The translations under genes and the position numbers were made by a program. Below are positions 1 through 6,051 of a stretch of DNA of 6,783 bases, in pieces (the stretch's first letter is position 1; each line of letters opens with the position of its first letter). This DNA is from Bacteroidales bacterium. Lineage in GTDB: Bacteria; Bacteroidota; Bacteroidia; Bacteroidales; UBA12077. The stretch lies in assembly GCA_030600865.1 (NCBI GenBank), contig JAUVUS010000136.1:1-6783 (forward strand), read 5' to 3'. The notes beneath the pieces are model-generated. The model was not told the origin of the DNA, ran no database searches, and was given only the letters and a program-made list of their open reading frames with translations.

Positions 1-1650
1 ATACGCTTGTCTTTCGTTAATAATTTGGATACTGTCTTTAATCCAATTGATTAAAACATTGGGGGCTTGCCTTACATTTTCAACAAATTTTTTATCAAAC
101 TTATTGATAAGAAAACTTTTGTATGCCAAAAGCATTTCAAGTTCAATTCTTGGGTTTAAAATATATTTTTTAAATATTTCCGGAGAAAATTTATCGGCAT
201 AAGCCATTGAATTATTTAAGTGGTTGTTTAGAATGCTTGCCTTGGTATCTCGTAAATCTTTGTTTGCAATTACATTAAGAAGTGACTCTGTCCATTTACT
301 ATCTTTATTTGCATCAATAAAGTTGATAATCTCATTGTAATTTCCTCTGCTTTTTTTTACGTATTGCCATAAATTTTTATCATGTACGGCAATAAAATCT
401 TCTTTCGAAATAAATGATGAAACATAAGCATTACGGATAGAATCTTCGTATTGTAATGTGGCTTTGTTTTGGTTTATTTGTTCGTTGGATAATTCAACTT
501 TTGTTTTGTCAGATATAGGTGGTGGCATTAATTCCCAATGCAGGTTTTTAAATTCAGGATTGTTCATTACAATTGTAACAGTATCTTTTTTGCCGATTTT
601 AATTTTTTGAAAACCATAGTTTACACTGTTACTTGCCCAAATCAATAATTCGCCCAAACCGGTTGTTAGATACGAAATGCCGTTTTTGTCCGATTGTTTT
701 TTTGTTATTGGATAGAACTCTGCATAATTGTACAATTGATATTCAATTTTTGCATCTTCAACCGGTTTTCCTTCTACATCAACAATTTTCACAAATTGCT
801 TAAATGTATTTGCATATCTTTCTATTACGTTAATATCGTCGTATTGTGAGGTGCTAACATTAATTTCTTCGCTACCTTTATATTCGCCAAAAACACGGGC
901 ATGTACTAACATTGCGCGACTTGCCGGTTCGTTGAACCAGCCAAAATTCAGAACCGGTTGCGGCTCGCATGCGCCAAGAAAGTACCATTGTCCGTCTGCC
1001 CAAACCTCAACCCAGGCATGATTATCGTCGGAATGTGCCCAGCGGGGTGTGTAAACCTGGCGTGCCGGAATGCAAACCGAACGCATAGCTGCTACGGCAA
1101 AAGTTGATTCTTCGCCACAGCGTCCATAAGCTGTTTTCATGGTAGCCAAAGGCGATGAGGTACGACCGTCGGCAGGGCGATACTCTACTTTTTCATGACA
1201 CCAATGATTTACTTCAATTGCCGCATCGTACATCGACATACCTTTAATACGGTCTTTTAGTTCGTTATAGAAAACAATCCTTGAAGTATCTAAATTTTCA
1301 TTATTAATACGGTAGGGTAAAACAAAATGCTTATAAATATTTTCAGGAATTTTCGTTGCCCATTCAATTTCATTTTTCGCTTTAATAGTTGCTCTTACAT
1401 GTTTGAGGTAAAAATCACCGTCATAGTCGGCTAAATCATTTAAAGGCATATAAGCATACAAAAATTTTAATGACTCTATTTCTTCATTGCTTAATTCTTT
1501 ATTGAAAATACCGAACAGCTCATCATTGCGATTTTTTGCAATTTCTTTGGTTTCTCCAAACTTTTTGTCTGTTGTAGTTGGTTTTTGATTACAAGAGCTA
1601 ATGCTAATTATTAATAAAATGGCAATTGAAATTGAACTTAGATTTTTCAT
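1..1650 (-). CDS. Transglutaminase-like lipoprotein, 3' end beyond the window
   Basis: The minus strand is open from an ATG at 1650-1648 to base 1, giving 550 codons with no stop, so the C-terminus is missing. Residues 1-20 form a lipoprotein signal (Lys3, a hydrophobic run, then lipobox ISSC with Cys20), which places the protein on the cell-envelope side. Around residues 140-230 lies a transglutaminase/protease-like fold (PF01841 type): the nucleophile Cys178 in YGRCGEES, His211 in DDNHAWVEVW, and a strand WYFLGACEP where the third catalytic residue is normally an Asp. Residues about 287-363 look like a beta-sandwich of the carboxypeptidase-regulatory type (VDVEGKPVEDAKIEY to VTIVMNN). The remainder looks helical. 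Related Bacteroidetes proteins are, from memory, about 800-900 residues long. Such proteins are presumed to cleave or cross-link peptides in the envelope; the substrate is unknown. No Shine-Dalgarno is visible, which is usual in this phylum. The gene is divergent from the one at 1834. The fold is well supported; the function is not. Confidence -1.
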   Translation of the reverse strand, partial: MKNLSSISIAILLIISISSCNQKPTTTDKKFGETKEIAKNRNDELFGIFNKELSNEEIESLKFLYAYMPLNDLADYDGDFYLKHVRATIKAKNEIEWATKIPENIYKHFVLPYRINNENLDTSRIVFYNELKDRIKGMSMYDAAIEVNHWCHEKVEYRPADGRTSSPLATMKTAYGRCGEESTFAVAAMRSVCIPARQVYTPRWAHSDDNHAWVEVWADGQWYFLGACEPQPVLNFGWFNEPASRAMLVHARVFGEYKGSEEINVSTSQYDDINVIERYANTFKQFVKIVDVEGKPVEDAKIEYQLYNYAEFYPITKKQSDKNGISYLTTGLGELLIWASNSVNYGFQKIKIGKKDTVTIVMNNPEFKNLHWELMPPPISDKTKVELSNEQINQNKATLQYEDSIRNAYVSSFISKEDFIAVHDKNLWQYVKKSRGNYNEIINFIDANKDSKWTESLLNVIANKDLRDTKASILNNHLNNSMAYADKFSPEIFKKYILNPRIELEMLLAYKSFLINKFDKKFVENVRQAPNVLINWIKDSIQIINERQAY

Positions 1651-1833
1651 TGAATTTAATTGAGTATTAATTTTTCTTTTTCTAATTTTTTTTCTAATTT
1701 GTATCCACGTATAATCTGAATTTATGAAATAAGCAGTTATTACATAACCAAGTTTACGAATCCATTGAAAATCGACAAAAACATTTTTTATTAAATGCAG
1801 GTTCACACAAAATTAATTAAAAAATATCAACAT

Positions 1834-2211
1834 ATGAAAACATTAAAGACACTTTTGGCACTTGGTCTAATCTTATTTACGGCAGAGATTTTTGGACAGA
1901 CTTTACCCTCTTCTTATCAAACTATGTTTAATGAAATTACCACAAATTTTGAGACAATTCGTAGCGGAAATTCGATTAAACAAGGCAAGAATTCCTTAAG
2001 TATTATTAACGAGAATAGAATTGCACTCCGCACTGAGCATAAAAAAAAGGTGAAAAATCTAACTTTTGTAACAAAGCTTGATGAAGAAAATAAATTATAT
2101 TGGGTAGCTGCAAACCAGCTTACAATAGACATGGTAAATAAATATGAAGATTATCTTACTAAGATATTAAAATCTATGCTTGAATTATCAGAAAAAAAGT
2201 CAAAAGAATAA
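1834..2211 (+). CDS. Small secreted protein of unknown function
   Basis: This gene encodes 125 residues from the ATG at 1834. The frame is open to another ATG at 1795, but the 1834 start is preferred because it puts a clean signal peptide at the N-terminus: MKTLKT, then the hydrophobic run LLALGLILFTAEIF, then a likely signal peptidase I site before Gln22 (IFG|QTLP). A start at 1795 would add 13 mostly polar residues ahead of the signal. The mature part of about 104 residues is charged, has no cysteine, and looks largely helical, with a lysine-rich middle (HKKKVKNL) and a lysine-rich tail. I do not recognise a family. It is probably periplasmic or exported. It stands alone: the gene upstream is divergent and no gene follows for over 500 bases. 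Short length and lack of a known domain leave some doubt, but the signal peptide and consistent codon use favour a real gene. Confidence -1.
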   Translation: MKTLKTLLALGLILFTAEIFGQTLPSSYQTMFNEITTNFETIRSGNSIKQGKNSLSIINENRIALRTEHKKKVKNLTFVTKLDEENKLYWVAANQLTIDMVNKYEDYLTKILKSMLELSEKKSKE

Positions 2212-2393
2212 TTCTTTTTGCTAGTTTACTAGTAAGCACCTGAAAGCATAATCTTCTATATTTTTTTGGTTCCAAACAACGAATCTGGAATTTTGATTTA
2301 TTGCGCTAAGTTATTAAATTCGGAGACATTTGAAAATATTATTGCTAATAAGATCGTAAACGCAGTTCCTCTTTTAGAAAGAAGGGATGAAAG

Positions 2394-2453
2394 TCCGCTT
2401 TTGCGGAATGGCACTACAACGTTCCGCTGTTAAATTTTGGCGGGGATTTCGCC
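2394..2453. repeat. Cluster of short GC-rich inverted repeats
   Basis: Three hairpins are packed into 60 bases. The first is TCCGC-TTTT-GCGGA (2394-2407). The second pairs GCGGAA (2403-2408) with TTCCGC (2422-2427). The third pairs GGCG (2439-2442) with CGCC (2450-2453). The first two share the GCGGA arm, so only one can form at a time. This could be a switching RNA structure, a degraded mobile-element or integron-type site, or a chance remnant. No ORF is linked to it. The pairings are read directly from the sequence; no function can be assigned. Confidence -1.
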
Positions 2454-2551
2454 TTGTTTCCCTATCCCCCCATTAGTATTGTATTTATATTAATTTTAAT
2501 TATTAAAGATATAAATGTTAATGTAAAAATTTCTTTTTTGCTTCTTTTTTC

Positions 2552-2585
2552 TTTGTTAATTGCTGTTAATATGTTCATAATATTT
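2552..2585 (+). promoter_or_regulatory. Possible promoter for the IS110 non-coding RNA
   Basis: A TTTG at 2552-2555 is followed, after 22 bases, by TAATATTT at 2578-2585, roughly like the Bacteroidetes -33 (TTTG) and -7 (TAnnTTTG) elements. Transcription would start near 2590, at the base of the strong hairpin beginning at 2588. The -7 match is imperfect and the area is AT-rich, so chance matches are likely. The position relative to the structured RNA is the main argument. Confidence -1.
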
Positions 2586-2587
2586 AA

Positions 2588-2743
2588 AAAGACCGGGGTG
2601 AACTATGTGTCCCCCTGAGCTATTGGGCTCATTCAACGAATTAGTCCCCGGTCTTTCAAGTGTTAGAATTATATAGAATTCAAGGTTAACCTGTTCTAGC
2701 AGATTAGACCTATTAATGGGATTAATTAAACACAATCAAAATT
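2588..2743 (+). ncRNA. Candidate bridge (seek) RNA region of an IS110 element
   Basis: This untranslated segment directly precedes an IS110-type transposase start. Its first 69 bases fold into one long hairpin. AAAGACCGGGG (2588-2598) pairs perfectly with CCCCGGTCTTT (2646-2656). After a 3-base bulge, ACTA (2602-2605) pairs with TAGT (2642-2645). There follows a symmetric internal loop of 10 bases on each side (2606-2615 TGTGTCCCCC; 2632-2641 TTCAACGAAT), then a 5-bp stem TGAGC/GCTCA (2616-2620, 2627-2631) with a 6-base loop. In IS110-group elements the left end encodes a bridge RNA whose internal loops carry split guides for target and donor DNA, and this loop has that form. A second recognition loop would be expected in 2657-2743; only weak pairings (GAATT/AATTC at 2666-2681, palindrome AGGTTAACCT at 2683-2692) are visible there. 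The structure is seen directly; its guide role is inferred from family and position. Confidence -1.
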
Positions 2744-2881
2744 ATGAAAAAAAAGATGCTTTTCATTGGAATTGATGTATCAAAATCAACATTTGATGCT
2801 ACCATAATACCCAAAGGTAGTTTACAAACAGTACATCACAAACAATTTAAAAATAAAGAAACAGGGTTTAATAATAATTAG
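2744..2881 (+). pseudogene. IS110 transposase, N-terminal fragment
   Basis: An ATG at 2744 opens a frame of 45 codons ending in TAG at 2879-2881. The product starts MKKKMLFIGIDVSKSTFDAT, the start typical of IS110/IS1111 transposases: Asp11 in GIDVSK is the first acidic residue of the RuvC-like DEDD nuclease. Similarity to the family seems to continue through HKQFKNKETGFNN and then stop. Family members are normally about 300-400 residues, so close to 90% of the protein is missing, including the other acidic residues and the catalytic serine domain. No continuation is found in other frames before hcp. This is a deletion remnant, not a point-mutated gene, and the fragment should have no enzyme activity. 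Recognition is by motif and is strong for such a short piece. Confidence -1.
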
Positions 2882-2909
2882 AAATTTTATGTTTCACGTT
2901 TTATAACTA

Positions 2910-2940
2910 TTGACTATAAATATTATTTATAATACCTTTA
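2910..2940 (+). promoter_or_regulatory. Likely hcp promoter, Bacteroidetes type
   Basis: TTG (2910-2912, within TTGAC) and TACCTTTA (2933-2940) are separated by 20 bases. They fit the Bacteroidetes -33 TTG/TTTG and -7 TAnnTTTG pattern in 7 of 8 positions at -7 and in spacing. Transcription would begin around 2945, leaving a leader of roughly 20 bases, A-rich just before the hcp ATG. The promoter lies just downstream of the IS110 breakpoint, so hcp seems to keep its own promoter. Confidence -1.
2915..2931. promoter_or_regulatory. Perfect AT-only palindrome inside the hcp promoter
   Basis: TATAAATA (2915-2922) and TATTTATA (2924-2931) form a perfect 8-bp inverted repeat around one base. It fills the spacer between the -33 and -7 elements, which is where a repressor would act. 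Hcp genes are often controlled by CRP/FNR-type HcpR or NO-sensing repressors, but those sites usually include TTGA-type arms; here only one TTGAC half (2910-2914) is seen, just outside. In DNA this AT-rich, a palindrome can arise by chance, so the operator role is a guess. Confidence -1.
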
Positions 2941-2965
2941 TGAATTACATAAAAAATAATAAACT

Positions 2966-4618
2966 ATGAGTATGTTTTGTTATCAATGTCAAGAAACAGC
3001 TAAAGGAACAGGCTGTACTATTGCCGGAGTTTGCGGCAAAAAGGAAGATTTAGCGAATATGCAGGATCTTTTGATATTTGTTTTAAAAGGAGTTTCAATT
3101 TACGCTACTAAAGCACGTGAATTAGGAATTGAAAATGAGAAAGCTAACAAGCTTGTTTTTGATGGTTTATTTATGACTATCACAAATGCTAATTTTGATA
3201 CAGATCGTTTTATTGAAATAATTAGAGAAGGCTTAAAAATTCGCGAAGAACTTAAAAATGACTTTGTAAAAGCAGGGGGTGTAATTCCTGAAGATATTCA
3301 CGAATCAGCAACATGGACAGGAAACACTGTTGATGAATTTGAAGCTAAAAATAGTTCTGTTGGTGTATTAGCAACCGAAAATGAAGATATACGCAGCTTA
3401 CGCGAATTAGTTATTTACGGCTTAAAAGGTTTGGCAGCTTACACCGAACATGCTTATAACCTTAAATACGAAGACAATTCACTTTATGCTTTTATGCAAA
3501 AAGCGTTAGCCAATACAACAAATAATAATTTAGATATTGACGAATTAGTTGCTTTAGTGCTTGAAACCGGGAAATATGGTGTTGATGGAATGGCTTTATT
3601 AGATAAAGCAAATACAACAACTTATGGTAATCCTGAAATTACAAAAGTTAACATTGGAGTTAGTAATAAACCTGGTATCTTAATTAGTGGTCATGACCTT
3701 AGGGATATGGAAGATTTACTTATCCAAACCGAAGGAACAGGTATTGATGTTTATACTCATGGTGAGATGTTACCTGCAAATTATTACCCTGCATTTAAAA
3801 AATACTCTCATTTTATTGGTAACTACGGAAATGCATGGTGGCAACAAAAAGAAGAGTTTGAAAGTTTTAATGGTCCTATTCTTTTTACAACAAACTGTAT
3901 TGTACCACCTAAAAAAGATGCAAAATATGCAGATAAAGTTTTTACTACAGGAGCATCAGGTTATCCAGGATCTAAGCATATTCCTGAAAGAGAAGAAAGC
4001 AGACATAAAGATTTTTCAGAAATTATTGAATTAGCAAAAACTTGCGAAGCTCCTATTGAAATAGAAAAAGGAGAAATTATTGGAGGATTTGCACATAACC
4101 AAGTAATTCAACTTGCCGATAAAGTAGTTGACGCAGTGAAAGCAGGTGATATCAAGAAATTCTTTGTAATGGGTGGTTGCGATGGACGCCATAAAAGCAG
4201 AAGCTATTATACCGAATTCGCAGAAAAATTACCAAAAGAAACAGTGATTCTAACTGCCGGATGTGCAAAATATCGTTATAACAAACTACAATTAGGAGAT
4301 ATTAATGGAATTCCAAGAGTATTGGATGCAGGACAATGTAACGATAGTTACTCTTTAGTAGTAATTGCGCTTAAACTTAAAGAAATATTTGAGTTAAATG
4401 ATATTAACGAACTACCAATAATATACAATATTGCATGGTACGAACAAAAAGCTGTTATTGTATTACTGGCTTTACTTTACTTAGGAGTTAAAGATATCCA
4501 TTTAGGACCAACATTACCGGCTTTCTTATCACCAAATGTTGTAAATGTATTGGTTGAAAACTTTGGTATAGCAGGTATTGGCGAAGTAGAAGACGACATT
4601 GAATTGTTTATGAAATAA
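2966..4618 (+). CDS. hcp: Hybrid cluster protein (Hcp, hydroxylamine/NO reductase)
   Basis: This is a full-length 550-residue Hcp of the prismane family, a cytoplasmic Fe-S enzyme. It was first described as a hydroxylamine reductase and is now linked mainly to NO reduction and protein S-nitrosylation in anaerobes. The N-terminal cysteines Cys5, Cys8, Cys17 and Cys23 are spaced C-x2-C-x8-C-x5-C, the compact form of strict anaerobes that binds a [4Fe-4S] cluster; the enterobacterial type is more widely spaced. All hybrid-cluster ligands are present: His243 (SGHDL), Glu267 (HGEML), Cys311 (TTNC), Cys405 (GGCDGR, the persulfide cysteine), Cys433 (AGCAKY), Cys458 (GQCND), Glu493 and Lys495 (WYEQKA). 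They sit one position before the numbering I recall for Desulfovibrio vulgaris Hcp. The start is the first ATG after the promoter; a second Met is at codon 3. No hcr reductase gene is adjacent, so the electron donor must be encoded elsewhere. A DUF438-hemerythrin gene follows on the same strand after 158 bases. Confidence -1.
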   Translation: MSMFCYQCQETAKGTGCTIAGVCGKKEDLANMQDLLIFVLKGVSIYATKARELGIENEKANKLVFDGLFMTITNANFDTDRFIEIIREGLKIREELKNDFVKAGGVIPEDIHESATWTGNTVDEFEAKNSSVGVLATENEDIRSLRELVIYGLKGLAAYTEHAYNLKYEDNSLYAFMQKALANTTNNNLDIDELVALVLETGKYGVDGMALLDKANTTTYGNPEITKVNIGVSNKPGILISGHDLRDMEDLLIQTEGTGIDVYTHGEMLPANYYPAFKKYSHFIGNYGNAWWQQKEEFESFNGPILFTTNCIVPPKKDAKYADKVFTTGASGYPGSKHIPEREESRHKDFSEIIELAKTCEAPIEIEKGEIIGGFAHNQVIQLADKVVDAVKAGDIKKFFVMGGCDGRHKSRSYYTEFAEKLPKETVILTAGCAKYRYNKLQLGDINGIPRVLDAGQCNDSYSLVVIALKLKEIFELNDINELPIIYNIAWYEQKAVIVLLALLYLGVKDIHLGPTLPAFLSPNVVNVLVENFGIAGIGEVEDDIELFMK

Positions 4619-4631
4619 TAACTTAACCATT

Positions 4632-4670
4632 AAAACAGACTTCAAAAATTATTTTTTTGAAGTATGTTTT
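4632..4670 (+). terminator. AT-rich hairpin after hcp, probable terminator
   Basis: Fourteen bases past the hcp stop, a 17-base arm (4632-4648) pairs with 4654-4670, with one mismatch and a 5-base loop. The arms contain ACTTCAAAAA and TTTTTGAAGT. There is no separate T-tract beyond the stem; the U-rich parts lie within the right arm (4652-4658 and 4667-4670). It probably ends most hcp transcripts, which makes the next gene likely to have its own promoter or to be reached by read-through. Confidence -1.
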
Positions 4671-4776
4671 ATATTAATACTAAATAAATTTTCGATTTTA
4701 CAAATATCTTCTAAAACAAGTGCAAAAAATAGTAATAAACAATTGTTAGAATGCTATAAACAAGAAAGAAAATATT

Positions 4777-6051
4777 ATGTCAGAATTTATTAGCAACAAT
4801 GAAAAACGAGTAGAAGATTTACTTGCATTTTCTCTTGGAATGATGAGCGGAGAAGATGGAAGAATGTTACTTGAAAAATACAAGGAAGCAATAGAACATG
4901 TTACACCACATGACATGTTAAAACTCGAAGATAAACAGATGCAAATGGGCATTAAGCCTAAAGCCATTAAAAAAGATGTAGACAAAGTAATAAATATCTT
5001 TTTTAATAAACTTAAAGAATATAGTTGGAAAAAACCTAAAGAAGGTACTTTTCTTTATTACTTAATGTTGGAAAACAGGGCTTATGAGTTTAAATTGAAT
5101 GAAGTTAAGAAAATAATAAAAAGCTATAAAGGTCGTGAAGTGTCAGATTTCGATCAATTAAAAAATGATTTACTAAGTCGTTTTGAAGAATTTTCAGAGT
5201 TTGAATCTCACTATGTTAAAAAGGAAAATATCCTGTTTCCTTTTCTTGAAAAAAAATGGAGCAGTTATCGTCCATTAACTGTTATGTGGTCGTTACATGA
5301 TGATATCCGCAAAAAATTAAAGCAAATAATTCAAATTCTTAAATCGGATACTTTGTCATGGGTAGACCTTAATAAAGAAATTGGAGCATATTATTTTCTG
5401 GTATTTGGAATGATACAAAAAGAAGATCTGATAATTTATCCTGTTGCTTCGGAAACAGTTTCTGATGAAGAATGGATAGAAATGTACAATCAAAGTTTTG
5501 AATATCCATTTCCTTTTATTGAGAAGCCTACAATGAAAGAAAATTTAAAAGAAAAACAGCAAACAAGAAAATCTTTCGACGAGAAAAGCCTGGGATTCCA
5601 ATCAGAAACAGGAAACTTAAGTTTCGAGCAGGTTTTACTTGCATTTAATCACTTACCTGTTGATATAACTTTTGTTGACGAAAATGACAAAGTACGGTAT
5701 TTTAGCAGAGCCAAAGAAAGATTTTTTCCACGTTCCCCAGCAATTGTAGGCAGAGATGTTCGAAACTGTCACCCACCTGAGAGTGTGCATATAGTTGAAA
5801 AAATTATTGAAGAATTTAGAAATGGCAATAAAGATGTTGCTGATTTCAGAATCAAAATGAAAGGGAAATACAGAGTCTGTTCAGTAAAGTGTGTCAAGAA
5901 TCCCCCTAATCCCCTTTGTAATACAAGGGGATCTTTTAGAGGGATGATTGAGCTTTATATAGTAACTGGTTCAGTTACTTTTTTAGCAGCATTCATGTTT
6001 TTAACCACTTTAGTAAAAGTGAATTGTTCTTTTTTGAGAGGATCAAACTGA
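4777..6051 (+). CDS. DUF438 - hemerythrin - PAS protein, PAS end lost
   Basis: The 424-codon frame starts at ATG 4777 after an A-rich leader; MSEFISNNEKRVEDLLAFSL fits a DUF438 (PF04282) start. Residues about 1-80 are DUF438. Residues about 95-235 are a hemerythrin-like four-helix bundle with candidate di-iron ligands His145 and Glu150 (HYVKKEN), His174 (LHDDIR) and Glu216 (QKED); the position before KED, often His in relatives, is Gln. Residues about 282-365 are a PAS domain (LPVDITFVDENDKVRYFS, NCHPPESV), matching the PAS_10-like module usual in this family. These proteins are taken to sense or bind O2 or NO cytoplasmically, which fits the hcp gene upstream. Homology stops near KMKGK (Lys364): the final PAS strands (about 40 residues in relatives, from memory) are missing. 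Codons from 375 lie in an inverted repeat and codons from about 394 are antisense to the convergent gene, so the C-terminal 50 residues are not native. A stable truncated protein is possible, but this may be a decaying gene. Confidence -1.
   Translation: MSEFISNNEKRVEDLLAFSLGMMSGEDGRMLLEKYKEAIEHVTPHDMLKLEDKQMQMGIKPKAIKKDVDKVINIFFNKLKEYSWKKPKEGTFLYYLMLENRAYEFKLNEVKKIIKSYKGREVSDFDQLKNDLLSRFEEFSEFESHYVKKENILFPFLEKKWSSYRPLTVMWSLHDDIRKKLKQIIQILKSDTLSWVDLNKEIGAYYFLVFGMIQKEDLIIYPVASETVSDEEWIEMYNQSFEYPFPFIEKPTMKENLKEKQQTRKSFDEKSLGFQSETGNLSFEQVLLAFNHLPVDITFVDENDKVRYFSRAKERFFPRSPAIVGRDVRNCHPPESVHIVEKIIEEFRNGNKDVADFRIKMKGKYRVCSVKCVKNPPNPLCNTRGSFRGMIELYIVTGSVTFLAAFMFLTTLVKVNCSFLRGSN
5899..5946. repeat. 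Small nested inverted repeat, Bacteroidetes MITE-like
   Basis: An outer pair, ATCCCCCT (5900-5907) with AGAGGGAT (5938-5945), encloses an inner pair, ATCCCCTTTGT (5909-5919) with ACAAGGGGAT (5923-5932), which needs one bulged T. Short elements of this AATCCCCCTAA...AGGGGG...GAGGGAT form are, from memory, common between genes in Bacteroidetes. Here the repeat lies within the open frame of the DUF438 gene and ends 9 bases from the stop of the convergent gene. As RNA it would form a hairpin from either strand. Whether it is an inserted element or marks a deletion joint cannot be decided from one copy. Confidence -1.

Larger units (their letters stand above)
2212..2587. other. Gene-free stretch with a GC-rich hairpin island
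   Basis: No frame here is long or protein-like. A weak palindrome, CTAGT-tt-ACTAG (2221-2232), sits just after the small secreted-protein gene but has no T-tract beyond it. From about 2390 to 2480 the sequence becomes clearly richer in G and C than its surroundings and carries several small hairpins, listed separately. From 2480 to 2587 it is very AT-rich with T-runs. The stretch probably holds debris of older insertions plus the outer left end of the IS110 element, whose exact boundary I cannot place. Confidence -1.
2588..2881 (+). mobile_element. Truncated IS110-family insertion sequence, left part only
   Basis: The segment joins a structured left-end RNA region to the first 45 codons of a DEDD-type (IS110) transposase. 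The rest of the transposase, including its C-terminal serine-recombinase-like domain, and the right end are absent: after about 2875 the sequence becomes short AT-rich DNA leading into hcp. IS110 elements lack classical terminal inverted repeats, so the outer left boundary cannot be read from the sequence; 2588 is only where recognisable structure begins. This remnant cannot move by itself. Confidence -1.

Noticed and set aside
1795..1833. Upstream ATG as start of the small secreted protein
   Set aside because: It would place 13 polar residues before the signal peptide; the ATG at 1834 gives a normal exported protein.
1917..2132. Minus-strand 71-codon open frame opposite the small secreted protein
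   Set aside because: It lies wholly within a gene with a clear signal peptide, and its product looks like a translated complement rich in Ser, Phe and Val.
2394..2453. Integron attC-type recombination site
   Set aside because: The ACAACGTT near 2417 and the paired arms recall attC, but there is no consistent outer core pair, no cassette array and no integrase.
2212..2743. CRISPR array or riboswitch in the long spacer
   Set aside because: No regularly spaced direct repeats are present, and the only strong fold is tied to the IS110 start rather than to a metabolic gene.
3687..4034. Plus-strand 115-codon frame inside hcp
   Set aside because: It is another frame of a fully conserved Hcp coding region that includes the His243, Glu267 and Cys311 ligands.
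4746..4985. Minus-strand 79-codon frame at the start of the DUF438 gene
   Set aside because: It is antisense to well-matched DUF438 sequence and has no features of its own.
5899..5946. Inverted repeat as the normal end of a native DUF438 protein
   Set aside because: The encoded residues (NPPNPLCNTRG) and what follows resemble no PAS C-terminus, and part of it is antisense to another gene.
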